Assembly: GCA_041660045.1 (NCBI GenBank)
Contig: JBAZXA010000005.1
Coordinates: forward strand, 1-64,000
DNA length: 64,000 bases
Direction: 5' to 3'
From: WM-3-3 sp041660045
GTDB lineage: Bacteria; Pseudomonadota; Gammaproteobacteria; Methylococcales; Methylomonadaceae
Part shown: positions 1-8,600 of the stretch, in pieces
Position numbering within the stretch: position 1 is the stretch's first letter
Layout of the letters: each line of letters opens with the position of its first letter
The notes under the pieces: generated by a model
What the model was told of the DNA's origin: nothing
The model's input: the letters and a program-made list of their open reading frames with translations, nothing else
The model's database searches: none
Position numbers and translations under genes: made by a program

Positions 1-22
1 TTGTTTAGGGCAGGTTTTATCT
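1..22. repeat. 22-bp inverted repeat, left copy
   Basis: Positions 1-22 are the exact reverse complement of 2086-2107. Both encode the DKTCPKQ stretch of the same transposase. The two halves therefore overlap by 22 bp, and the overlap begins exactly at the first base of the window, which hints at an assembly break inside a repeat. Confidence 0.9.
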
Positions 23-642
23 GCCGCCAACGTTGTGATATAGACCCGGCCTGCCACCGCAAATTCCCGAACCCCTATTTCTTGCGGTAATTCGGCGTAC
101 GCCTGCCCAGACAGCCAAACCGGTTTAAGCTTGGGCTTTTGCCAAGCCACTACGTGGTCGCGCTGGCCCAGCTTTTTACCACGCCGAAAATCGGTTTTCT
201 TTTGTGCATGGTTTTGCATCAGGAGCGTTGTGCCGTCAAGTAAGACAACGCGGTAATCTTGCCATAGCCAAGCTTTTGGCATTTGCTGGTGCAGACGCAT
301 CCCCACGTTTTTAACCGCCTGGCGTATGGCCCTTAACGGCAACCGGCTGCGGGCTTTGCAGTAGGGCCCCGTGTTGACCGAGTTTGCCGGTTGGCCTTGG
401 CTTAAACGTTCAGCCAGTACATACCCCACCGCCCGCTGGCACGAACCGTCGTTACTTAAAACCTGGAATATAAAGGTTTTGAGGGTGACTAAGGGTGTAA
501 AGACTGAGCCTCGCCTACCCCGGGTATGGGCGATAATTTCAGCAATGGCGTCAGTGGGAAAAAAATCCTTGAAAGGCAATTGTTGGATTTGCATGAACGC
601 TTTTTTGAAACGGTCGATTTACGGGTTGGCTGATAGTCGCAT
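1..642 (-). pseudogene. IS4-family transposase, N-terminal part, internally deleted
   Basis: Reading the minus strand from the ATG at 642 gives an IS4-type DDE transposase N-terminus, running off the window edge at position 1. An in-frame TAA lies at codon 8 (619-621); a second ATG at 594 could restart translation. The first catalytic Asp is in LLDGTT (codon 235-237). Directly after it the protein jumps from LLM to a segment (HAQKKTDFRR) that in relatives lies some 80 residues further on, so the part carrying the second catalytic Asp is missing (junction near 211-219). The frame is kept across the deletion. The Y-R-E-K part would lie left of position 1. The copy is dead. Family assignment is from recognition of the sequence and not from a search. 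Confidence 0.8.
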
Positions 643-785
643 AAAATTGATAGTGGTTAAGCTTTGGGTGGATATTGAAGTGTAGGAATTTCAATTTTAT
701 CCTATAACAACTCAAAGTTTAACCTTCATAAATATACATATCTCTATGTTTTTAAGCATATTATTGTATTTCAGGTAGCAGTATT

Positions 786-803
786 GGGGTCAGACTCGAT
801 TGA
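786..803. repeat. half copy of the GGGGTCAGACTCGATTGA repeat
   Basis: The 18 bases equal the outer arm of the inverted-repeat elements at 2013-2081 and 4028-4094, apart from one base in each of those. The stretch overlaps the IS4 left end, so it is either a truncated copy interrupted by the IS or a repeat end used by another element. Confidence 0.6.
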
Positions 804-888
804 TTATTAATTTCTTGCGCCGCCGCCCGTTTCTAGCCTCTTTCTTGACAGAATTAGGTTTGACTTCTAGTTTTAATAAGGCTTGTTC
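790..888 (-). pseudogene. possible C-terminal remnant of a transposase-like gene
   Basis: On the minus strand an open stretch of 32 codons ends at TGA (790-792). Its product is strongly basic, with ARNGRRRKK near the end, and upstream it runs into stop codons. Basic tails of this kind, followed at once by a GGGGTCAGA-type repeat, fit REP-associated tyrosine transposases, but the fragment is too short to assign. The rest of 804-1073 shows no gene. Confidence 0.25.
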
Positions 889-1073
889 GATTTATTTTTT
901 TTGATCAGAAGGCCGTGCGAGATGGACTACTTAAACCTTCTCATATTTTGATCAGCAAAGGTTTTGGCTGTCCAATTTTAAATCACCGATATGCTCGTGC
1001 ATAAGCCAAAGCCTTCGGTAATGCCGCCAGCATCTTTTGTTCTCAAATCCCAACCAATCTTTATGAGGTAGTA

Positions 1074-1592
1074 ATGAAAAAATTTCATCATGTACTTTTA
1101 GCTGCGCTGATTACCACGACAATGTTATGCACTTCTACCGCTTTTGCCGGTAAAAAATCTACCTGTAAAATCGACGGCACAGTCAGTTATGTTTATACCG
1201 GCACTACTTTTTCGCCATCCGGTAATATCCAGTTTTCGGAAGCCGGGATTTTGGACATTAATACAGATAACAGCGTTAACGGTGAAGGTACTATTACTTT
1301 TGAATTTCCTAATTTCAACGGCCAAGGCCCGTTATGGCTTTTACTGCATGAAGTCCAAAGCAATGGCAGTATAACTCAGGAACCGTTAAATCCGTGTGTA
1401 GGCGCCGCCGATTTTTTTGCCACCGGCACCGTGGTCAATTCATCTAACCCTAATATTGTGCCGCTGGGATTTGTGTTGTATTCGGATGCTAAAAGATCGA
1501 TCAGTTTCACTGCCGCATTGAAAGGCTCGGCAGTTAATCTTATTAGCACGTCACCGGGTACGGTCGCATCTGGCACTGGCTTTAAACAATAA
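1074..1592 (+). CDS. small secreted protein of unknown function
   Basis: A 172-residue protein with a clear Sec signal peptide: MKK, a hydrophobic core at about 7-19, and a likely cleavage after AFA (residue 25). The mature part is rich in Gly, Ser, Thr and Asn, lacks membrane segments and has two cysteines (in STCKID and NPCVG) that could form a disulfide in the periplasm or outside the cell. The start ATG is preceded by GAGGTAGTA. The gene has its own strong terminator and sits between IS debris, so it looks like a stand-alone transcription unit. I do not recognise the family. Confidence 0.75.
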   Translation: MKKFHHVLLAALITTTMLCTSTAFAGKKSTCKIDGTVSYVYTGTTFSPSGNIQFSEAGILDINTDNSVNGEGTITFEFPNFNGQGPLWLLLHEVQSNGSITQEPLNPCVGAADFFATGTVVNSSNPNIVPLGFVLYSDAKRSISFTAALKGSAVNLISTSPGTVASGTGFKQ

Positions 1593-1634
1593 ACGAAAGC
1601 CCCCTTCTAAAGCCGTGTATTTATATTGATTAGG

Positions 1635-1662
1635 ACAGGCGCTCTGGGGCGCCTGTTTTTTT
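1635..1662 (+). terminator. rho-independent terminator
   Basis: A perfect 8-bp stem ACAGGCGC / GCGCCTGT with a 6-base loop is followed by seven T (1656-1662). It lies 43 bases after the stop codon of the secreted-protein gene. Confidence 0.9.
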
Positions 1663-1690
1663 GAATCCAATAGGCCAACCCGAATGGCAC

Positions 1691-1980
1691 TTACTTAAGC
1701 TTTTTCGGATGGACATAACTTTTGACATCGACCCTGGCTTCAGCCCTTGTTTTGGTTAATAAAGGATAGGGCTTGGGCCGTCGTTTGACAGCCCAAGGCT
1801 CAATTCGTCCAGGTCGGTTCCCAAAAGTATGTTCAGCGGCTAATAACAGAAGCCCCGTGACAAGCTCCGCTGCATCCGTTCGCTGCCAACCAAGCCAGAG
1901 CTAGCGTGCATGTTTTAAGCTGATCGTACGTGGCAGTATATCGGCCAGCAATGCTGATTGAATCAAAGGCAAATCATAAT
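1691..1980 (-). pseudogene. IS4-family transposase, C-terminal remnant with in-frame stop
   Basis: Translating the minus strand gives the tail of a second, different IS4-type transposase: a stretch ending in AVKRRPKPYPLLTK and then PKKLK before TAA (1691-1693). The frame is broken by TAG at 1901-1903, and nothing transposase-like is found upstream of about 1980. The basic RRPK motif near the end resembles the RRPKAY motif in the 2087-2527 fragment but the sequences differ, so this is a separate element. It is non-functional. Confidence 0.6.
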
Positions 1981-2012
1981 TTAAGGGGATTATGACTCGA
2001 TTGCTCATATTG

Positions 2013-2081
2013 AAGGGGTCAGGCTCGATTGAATTTAAAGTCATCGGTTTATGTTCAACAATCAATCGAGACTGACCCCTT
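2013..2081. repeat. 69-bp inverted-repeat (MITE- or REP-like) element, copy A
   Basis: The ends AAGGGGTCAGGCTCGATTGA and TCAATCGAGACTGACCCCTT pair over 20 bases with one mismatch, around a 29-base centre. The element resembles copy B at 4028-4094 in arms and centre. It contains no gene and ends five bases before the truncated IS4 half. Confidence 0.8.
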
Positions 2082-2085
2082 GATT

Positions 2086-2107
2086 AGATAAAACCTGCCC
2101 TAAACAA
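2086..2107. repeat. 22-bp inverted repeat, right copy
   Basis: Exact reverse complement of positions 1-22. It marks the point where the C-terminal transposase half begins. Confidence 0.9.
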
Positions 2108-2527
2108 GAATTGGCGGCTTTATACCAAAGCCGCTGGAAAATTGAACTCGATTTCCGCACCTTGAAAACCCATATGGGGATGGACATGTTACGCTGTAAA
2201 ACGGCGGAAATGGTGAAAAAAGAAATCGCAGTCAATTTACTGGCTTACCATTTAATCAGGGGCAATATGGCTCAAGCAGCCATTCTAGGCAACAAAATTC
2301 CGCGGCAAATCAGTTTTAGGTCGGCAGTACAGTTTATCAGTGAAATAACCACTGATTTTTTAAAGAGGAACGGTAAAACCTTACAAAGCCTATTGCTGGG
2401 GATACTGAAAGCAATTGCTTCGGTCCCGATTGGGCGGCAAAAGCGAAAAAGGCAACCCCGGGCGGTAAAACGAAGACCCAAGGCCTATCAATTACTCACG
2501 GTGCCAAGGTATGAAGTTGTAGTATAA
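2087..2527 (+). pseudogene. IS4-family transposase, C-terminal part
   Basis: The frame starts inside the gene with DKTCPKQ and continues to a normal stop at 2527. It carries the IS4 signature Y-(2)-R-(3)-E-(6)-K (YQSRWKIELDFRTLK), whose Glu is the third catalytic residue, then the alpha-helical tail and a basic end (RAVKRRPKAYQLL). No start codon or DDE N-terminal part is present on this strand. Joined at the 22-bp overlap to the minus-strand fragment at 1-642, it would restore one continuous reading frame, apart from that fragment's internal deletion. Confidence 0.85.
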
Positions 2528-2620
2528 CTCTATGTATTTAATAGATAATTCTGTTCAGGTAGCAGTATTGGAGTCGGACTCCTTCGGTTTTTTGATAGGT
2601 TATTGATGCACAACCTTCTC

Positions 2621-3496
2621 TTATAGTATACCCGACAGTTTCTTGCCTAGCTTGAATTCTAATGCAGCTTTGGCCGCTCCATCAAAGCCTGGAAATAGCG
2701 TTGCCGCAGATATACCAAATTTTGAGCACCTAAACATAAGGTCTCCTGCTAAAGCCGCAGGAAGAGTTACCTTGTAAGCCACACATTTTTCATTGTCTTC
2801 AAAAAGTTGATTTACTGCATCCCTTAGCTCTTCTGATAAAAACGAGGTGTCTCTGCTCATACCACTATGCTGCCGATAAATTAAAAACACTCCCTTTTGG
2901 GCAGCAAGGTTATTACTAGTACTCCCAGGAAGCGAAACATATTCAAGCTTTCCATCAAGCATTCTTAGCATTTCTGAGTCAAGAACCCAAACGGAAAGTT
3001 TTTCTGGAATTTTATCTAAACTCAAAACTTGTGATGCAGCAAAATAGGCGGCCACAAGCGGACTTTTTGTCCAATCTAGCAGCCTGGTTGGAATTCCATG
3101 GTGTTGCGCCAGCGCGATGAATGCAAAGTATTCTTCTGAAGGCCAACCCAAACCGTTTATACCATACCGATTTGTAAATTCAGTGAAGTCCATATGCTTT
3201 CTGAATTCTGGCGATTCATTTGGTATCTTAAAACCCATTTCATCTAGATAGTACAGAAAATCACACAACAGAAAGTACTCAAAGAACACAATTTGATCTA
3301 CTTGAGTGTAATGACCATCGTGGTTTTTATATTTAGTGTTTATTTCTTTACGAAGAACAGATGGGGTTAATGACCATGACGAATCTCCTTGACCTCTAAA
3401 TATAGGTTTTCTCATGCGATCAATGAAGTTTCCAATTGGAGAAATAATTTCCCAAAATTCGTTGACTGAGCTTGTTTCTATCTCTTGTATTGGCAT
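2621..3496 (-). CDS. FRG-domain protein
   Basis: A 291-residue soluble protein with an FRG domain, named for the FRG(Q) motif seen here at 33-36 (IFRGQGDSSWSL). The second hallmark, HHGIPTRLLDWT followed by SPLVAAYFA, lies at about 133-153. No signal peptide or membrane segment is visible. The biochemical role of FRG proteins is not established; they turn up in accessory regions and near defence or toxin genes. The start ATG follows AAGGAAAGTAGGA. Its surroundings are IS remnants and a broken protease gene, so it looks acquired, but the reading frame is intact and of full length. Whether it is expressed cannot be told. Confidence 0.8.
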   Translation of the reverse strand: MPIQEIETSSVNEFWEIISPIGNFIDRMRKPIFRGQGDSSWSLTPSVLRKEINTKYKNHDGHYTQVDQIVFFEYFLLCDFLYYLDEMGFKIPNESPEFRKHMDFTEFTNRYGINGLGWPSEEYFAFIALAQHHGIPTRLLDWTKSPLVAAYFAASQVLSLDKIPEKLSVWVLDSEMLRMLDGKLEYVSLPGSTSNNLAAQKGVFLIYRQHSGMSRDTSFLSEELRDAVNQLFEDNEKCVAYKVTLPAALAGDLMFRCSKFGISAATLFPGFDGAAKAALEFKLGKKLSGIL

Positions 3497-3624
3497 TTCC
3501 TACTTTCCTTAGTCTCTGATGAAGCCGCTAACTCAAAGCTAAGCCGGCAGCGCGCTTTTTGCGCAGCTCCGCTTGAGCGTAGTTTTTGGCCAGCATTAAT
3601 TGAGCAAACACCCATTTCACTGCT

Positions 3625-4004
3625 CTATTTATCTAGCGCTACTGGATAATTTGGATGCTGCGGATTAACGATTAATATTTGTTGTCGTGGATCAACAATT
3701 AAATCCATCGCTTCCAAAGGAATAACACCTAACAACGGTCATTACCCAAGACCACAGCTTCAGTGACATCACTACGGTTCTCAAATGCAATCTCAATTGG
3801 AGCGATTTTTGGTACTTTACGCTGATGCCCATCGGCAAGCATCACTACTTGTCGGCTCACTTCTCTCGCGTCAAAACCTAATTGTAGTGCAATCTCTTCC
3901 GTTACACACATGAACGTTGCCCTAGTGCCTACCTGAGAATTTATTTCAACAGATTGATTATTAAAAAGCCTTGTTAATTTAAGTTTAGCATCGGTTAAAC
4001 CCAT
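3625..4004 (-). pseudogene. retropepsin-like (clan AA) aspartyl protease, frameshifted
   Basis: From ATG 4004 (preceded by GAAGGAAAC) the frame encodes a protein starting MGLTDAKLKL. After about 88 codons it hits a stop near 3733. Shifting the frame by one base near 3738 recovers the expected family tail (LLGVIPLEAMDLIVDP, then PQHPNYPV) down to TAG at 3625-3627, so a single base was lost. In addition, where the family has the catalytic D-T/S-G-A motif this copy reads GTRATF, so Asp and Gly are both replaced. Frameshift and active-site loss together mean a dead gene. A frame open upstream of ATG 4004 runs into repeat copy B and is not the original start. Confidence 0.7.
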
Positions 4005-4027
4005 GATGTTTCCTTCACAGCTTATCG

Positions 4028-4094
4028 AAGGGTCAGACTCGATTGAATTTAAAACCAACGGTCTCTTATCAACAATCAATCCAGACTGACCCTT
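4028..4094. repeat. inverted-repeat (MITE- or REP-like) element, copy B
   Basis: The arms AAGGGTCAGACTCGATTGA and TCAATCCAGACTGACCCTT pair over 19 bases with two mismatches. The centre contains ATTTAAA and TCAACAATCAAT as in copy A. It lies just upstream of the broken protease gene. Confidence 0.75.
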
Positions 4095-4211
4095 TGAATG
4101 TTGAGGGTATATTCACAACTTGCATTTCTTTCATTAAAGTTTTCATTTATTTATGCCTAAGAAAGGGACTTTTCTTTTAAGCCGACCTATCAAATTTACT
4201 GGTATCATCGG

Positions 4212-5177
4212 CTATGTTTTCGGTTGGGCATTACTCTCATCGGCTATATCGGTCCAATTGATTTGCGGCTGTGCCAGCAAAGCCAGACAATGAAGTTTTA
4301 TACTCTCGCAAATACTGTGCAAAGGTAAGTGACTTAAATTCTTGGTATCGAATGGATTCTGTAGCTCAATACCAATTCTGTCTAAAGACAACAATGGATA
4401 AGCCACTAATAAATAGATAAACACCGCACTGAATCCCAAGTTTTCTATTAATGAAAACGGCAGCAATAATAAGAAAATCAAAATAAAGCGCCTGGCTTTA
4501 ATGGCATAAACCAATGGCATCGGTGTTTTAAGGATTCTTTCACAGCCCCCAATGTGGTCAATCATTAAAATTCGCTGTCCTTCAATCTTCTCGAAAACAA
4601 AACCATCAATATATTGACATCGCCGTGCCTGTTGCAATAATGCCGCTATTTTACCGGCGACAAACAACGGCATGTGACCAGCAGCCTTTAATGCCTCAAG
4701 CTCCTGCTGGCTAAGCACATCAGTTAAATCATCTAAGTTTTTGGTATTGCGTAAGGATTCTCTAGTTGCAAAAGAAAATGCAATCGTCCACTTCACCATG
4801 TCTTTACGCCACAGGCACGGCTGAGAACCCATGTTCAAAACATCAACATAGCTTAAAGACTCTATGACAATATTTCTGCTTTGATTAACAATGCCGCCCC
4901 ATAATTTTCTGGCCTCCCACCAACGTTCGTGGCCGGTATTAGTTCGAAACACCAGAACCAACCCCAGTACCACGCCAGTATATTCAAACGGAGTCACTGC
5001 AAGATGAGGTAAGGGGCGCCAATATTGATCTAAGGCAACTATTAACAAACTGTAACAAGTCATTAACAGCAGACTTACAAAAATACGTGGTGTTACTGAA
5101 CCTCGCCACATCAAGGCACCACGCAAAAAGCCGGGTGATTCATCCTTATTGCTATGTAATTGTGTAAAATCTTTCAT
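4212..5177 (-). CDS. bestrophin-like (UPF0187) ion channel protein
   Basis: A 321-residue inner-membrane protein of the bestrophin/UPF0187 family, which forms pentameric ion channels. Hallmarks are the N-terminal RGSVTPRI segment, followed by a first transmembrane stretch (about 32-51), and the conserved RTNTGHERWWEARKLWG block at about 78-94, after a second hydrophobic stretch at 65-78. A further pair of hydrophobic segments is at about 230-265. Length is usual for bacterial members. It stands alone: the next gene downstream is debris, and the upstream 448 bases hold no gene. Ion selectivity cannot be read from the sequence. Confidence 0.85.
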   Translation of the reverse strand: MKDFTQLHSNKDESPGFLRGALMWRGSVTPRIFVSLLLMTCYSLLIVALDQYWRPLPHLAVTPFEYTGVVLGLVLVFRTNTGHERWWEARKLWGGIVNQSRNIVIESLSYVDVLNMGSQPCLWRKDMVKWTIAFSFATRESLRNTKNLDDLTDVLSQQELEALKAAGHMPLFVAGKIAALLQQARRCQYIDGFVFEKIEGQRILMIDHIGGCERILKTPMPLVYAIKARRFILIFLLLLPFSLIENLGFSAVFIYLLVAYPLLSLDRIGIELQNPFDTKNLSHLPLHSICESIKLHCLALLAQPQINWTDIADESNAQPKT

Positions 5178-5625
5178 ATTTCTATCTCTTAATGACCAAA
5201 ATTTTAGAGTTCATTACTAACGCGTTGCTGGCCACAACAAAAAGAAGCGGCTCAAACAGAAGGCCGCATCTTAATCACGACTGAAGAAACCAAACAGAGT
5301 AGATAATATGTAGCCATAGAGTTACCAATTTATCAATGGCCAGACGTTGACAGCCACACATTGCCCTAATTTCTTGTAGTAGCATAGATACTCACGATCT
5401 TCGGTACCATATGGTTTCTCGATAGATCGAAGTGAGTCCGCGATACAAACCTTAAACTGGGCTGGCTTCGCGCCACTGCACAAGCGAAGATAAGTCGTTA
5501 GCACACTGATTGCGTGCGGCCACCAGGGGTTGTGTTATCGATGCAGGCGAAGGGTTGAAGCAACAGGCATCCCCTAAAGCCTTCCTCGTCACGCATCTTT
5601 ACCTATAAAGTCCGCCAACTACAGC
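5178..5625. other. intergenic stretch without a recognisable gene
   Basis: The 448 bases contain one 60-codon minus-strand frame (5322-5504) with no ribosome-binding site, no family resemblance and a cysteine- and tyrosine-rich product; I regard it as chance or as a remnant. A weak GCGGC/GCCGC hairpin lies near 5250-5270. No promoter or terminator is convincing. Confidence 0.5.
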
Positions 5626-8600
5626 CTATTCCACCCGCATTACCCCCGTTATGCCATACGCCTGTATGGTCGGCTCGTACATGGCTTGTGCAAATATTGG
5701 TGGCACGGTAAAAACACCAGCACTGTTGGCTTTTATTTTATAGCTATATTCGGCTACGGCATTGCTGACGGCACCATAGATTAATACCCGGTCCTCGCGC
5801 ACATCCACGTAGTCGCTTTGCCAGTTGCCGCCGGTGTTTAGCCTATCTTGCCTGTTGGCAGGACTGGTTTCAGTTTCTGAGCCGTCTTGTTCGCTGGCGT
5901 CTGGCTGTGCTGCGTTATTTTGCAGCACCACTTCAAAACCTGCCGGTAGTAAATCTTGCACGGCGATGTCACTAATCCAATTGCGGGCTAAGGCGCGCAG
6001 GCGGATTTGCACCGTTATTTCTTCTCCCAAGGCGACTTTATCGACTGTTTTACCTTGTGCATTAAGATAATTACGCTGGATTTCTAAACCTTGTTGGCTG
6101 GCTTGTTTGGGTAGTTGTTGATCAAAGCCAGATTCGGCAACCGCATAGTATAAGGTTTGCTGGCTAGGCCCACTAAAACGCAAGTTTTTTGTGTCCTCAG
6201 GAAATACTGCACGCGCCGCTATTGTTTGCGGTAACGTTAAAGGCTGTTGTTTGCCTTTTTTATCTATTGCTGTAATTGCCATTTGCTTTAGGGTTTGCAG
6301 GGGCACAGCATCACTATAGGCTTGGTAAGCCATTAAAAAATAAGCTGATGATAAGGTATTAAAATGGTTTGCTTGCACAGCTTGGGCAATGCCTTGCATA
6401 AAGCCTGGCGCTAGTTTTGGTAGCTCATCCGGAAAATGTTTGGCCAGTAAATAGAGTATTTGTGCATCCTTGATCATAGCATCGTAATAATTCTGATACT
6501 CATATTCCCCCGCTACTGTACCGAGGTTTTTAAGCGTACTTTGCAGTAACTTTGCCGCGGTTTTTTGCTGCTTTAGCAACTGGTAACTGGCCGCTAAATA
6601 CATTGCTGTTAAATCCTGCTGCCAGATTTCATCCTGAAAGTTGTTGTTTAGGGATTCACGGATTCCGGCCAACGCGCTGGTTGTGACTAAACCTTGCCGG
6701 GTTAGCAAATACGTGGCATAAGCCCTTACCCGCAAACCTTCCAGGGTGTTGCTGGGGCTGATTGCCAAGGTTTGTACATAGCTTAAGGTTTGTTGCAGCA
6801 TGTCTTCGGGGATTGCTTGGCCGTTGGCTAGCGCTTCCATGAGCAGGTGCAGCGTGTAAACCGAGGCAAATTCATGTGCTTGCGGTGACGCCCCCCAAAG
6901 CCCAAAGCCGCCTTCGGCATTTTGCCGACTGCGCAGCACTGAAAGCAAGGTTAGCCAATGATTTTCAGTTAAATTTGCTTTGATTTCCGCGCTAAATTCA
7001 GGATATTTACTTAGCACCAGCGCAGGTATGGCTTTACTGACTAATTGCTCAGTGCAGCTGTGGTTAAAGTTATCCAAATAATCTTTTAAACCCGAGACCG
7101 CAACTAACGGTAATGGCGAGATACCCGCGCTGACTTTACGCTGTTGGCTAAATAGCTGCCTTTGGATGCTAAGATCCTGCTGGGATTGAAAGCTGCCTAA
7201 CCGTAAGCTAGCCATTCTGGGTATGGCCGGACGTATACTTAAATCAGTATGCCGGTGGGAGGTGTGCCCGGCACTACTGGCCTCAAAACTTAATGTGGCA
7301 TTGCCTAAAGCCACTTGTTGGGCAGCTTGGGTTTTAATCCGAAAATTGGCCACGCCTTCGTGGCCTTCGGCTATGGATAAGGTAGTTTCGGCATCGCCTA
7401 GCACTTGCAATTGTGCTGGCGGGGTTAATTTCAGCTTGATCGCAGCCTTATCTCCCGAGCCTTTTATATTGTTGGCGACCGCCACGCTAACGCTAAACTC
7501 ATCACCTGGTGCGGCCATAAAAGGTGCGTTGGCGGTAATGATTAAATCATCCCGCACTTGTGTTTGCTGTACTGCCGTGGCTATGCGCGCATCATTTACC
7601 GCAACCGCCAATACCCGTAAGCTGCCATTAAAAGTTTCCGGCACTTGATAAGTTAAAACCTTGCTTTGGTCGAGATCAACAATGCCGGACCAATACACCG
7701 CAGGCTGGTCATGTTTACGTTTAAAGGGGTTAAGCAATGAGCCTGCCCCATCCTCATCGCCATCACCGCCGGGTGCTGCAGCTTGCATTAGCTTATTAAA
7801 CTCGGGCAAGATTAAATCCAGAATTTGCGTGGTGCTGACATCCAATTGGCGTTTTTGGAAAAAATGGCTCAACGGTTCAGGATTTTTATATCGGGCCACT
7901 TGCAGAATGCCTTCATCCACGGCAAACACGACAACACGCGTCGGTTCTGGCGCAGCCAAGGTTATAGGTAACGCCTCGCCAGGTTTTATGTGCTCTGGCA
8001 CGCTTAGCGTCAAGGCTTGTTGGTATGCTGCCAAACTAACTTTAAAAGGCACTGCGGCATAGGATAACGGGCTCATGAAAACTTCATCTGAACCGGGGTC
8101 ACGGATGTATTGCACGCTGATATAAGCATTGCCTATTAAGTCTTTAGGCACCTCTATGCTTTGCACACTGGCTTGGGTATCGGCTTTAAACCAAGTACTG
8201 GCATAAACCTTGTCGCGTTCAATGGTGATTAAGCCCGCGCCAGTATACGGCGCCCGTATATTGACGGTAATTTTATCGCCGGGGGCATATTCTGTTTTAT
8301 CCAGGCTAAGTTGCAGCTCTGCATTGCGCTCTAAACTGCGTGAGACATTGCCTTGCCCCGCCACGGTGTAATCAATTTTAGCCAGCTGTAAGCCAGCCGC
8401 ATCGCGTAGCACATAACTATAATCGCCTGGGGTTGCGCTATCTAAATGTATTTGTGCGCCCTGTTGAGAAATTGTCCATGCGGTTTTACTTAAAATAGTG
8501 TCTTTGTTACGCGATTCATAGCGATATGTACTGTCCGCTTGCTGGGTTAATACGGATAGCACTTTGTGTTCTACCCTCTCCAGCGATAAAGCATCAGCCG

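Larger units (their letters stand above)
1..796 (-). mobile_element. IS4-family insertion sequence, left-end half
   Basis: The left end of the element is at 770-796. Those 27 bases match 2554-2580, beyond the C-terminal half, with two differences, as expected for the two terminal inverted repeats of one IS type seen here in flipped halves. The innermost part reads TTCAGGTAGCAGTATTGG. The element is cut by the window edge. Confidence 0.7.
2086..2580 (+). mobile_element. IS4-family insertion sequence, right-end half
   Basis: The right terminal repeat is at 2554-2580, matching 770-796 at 25 of 27 positions. The left side is cut at 2086, next to repeat copy A. Confidence 0.7.

Noticed and set aside
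371..685. A 104-codon plus-strand frame near the left edge
   Set aside because: Antisense to the IS4 transposase fragment at 1-642, whose protein is recognisable.
5240..5275. GCGGC/GCCGC hairpin as a terminator
   Set aside because: The stem has only 5 bp, the loop is long, and it is over 350 bases from the end of the nearest upstream gene.
5322..5504. A 60-codon minus-strand frame between the bestrophin and macroglobulin genes
   Set aside because: No ribosome-binding site and no family resemblance; kept only as a note on the intergenic stretch.
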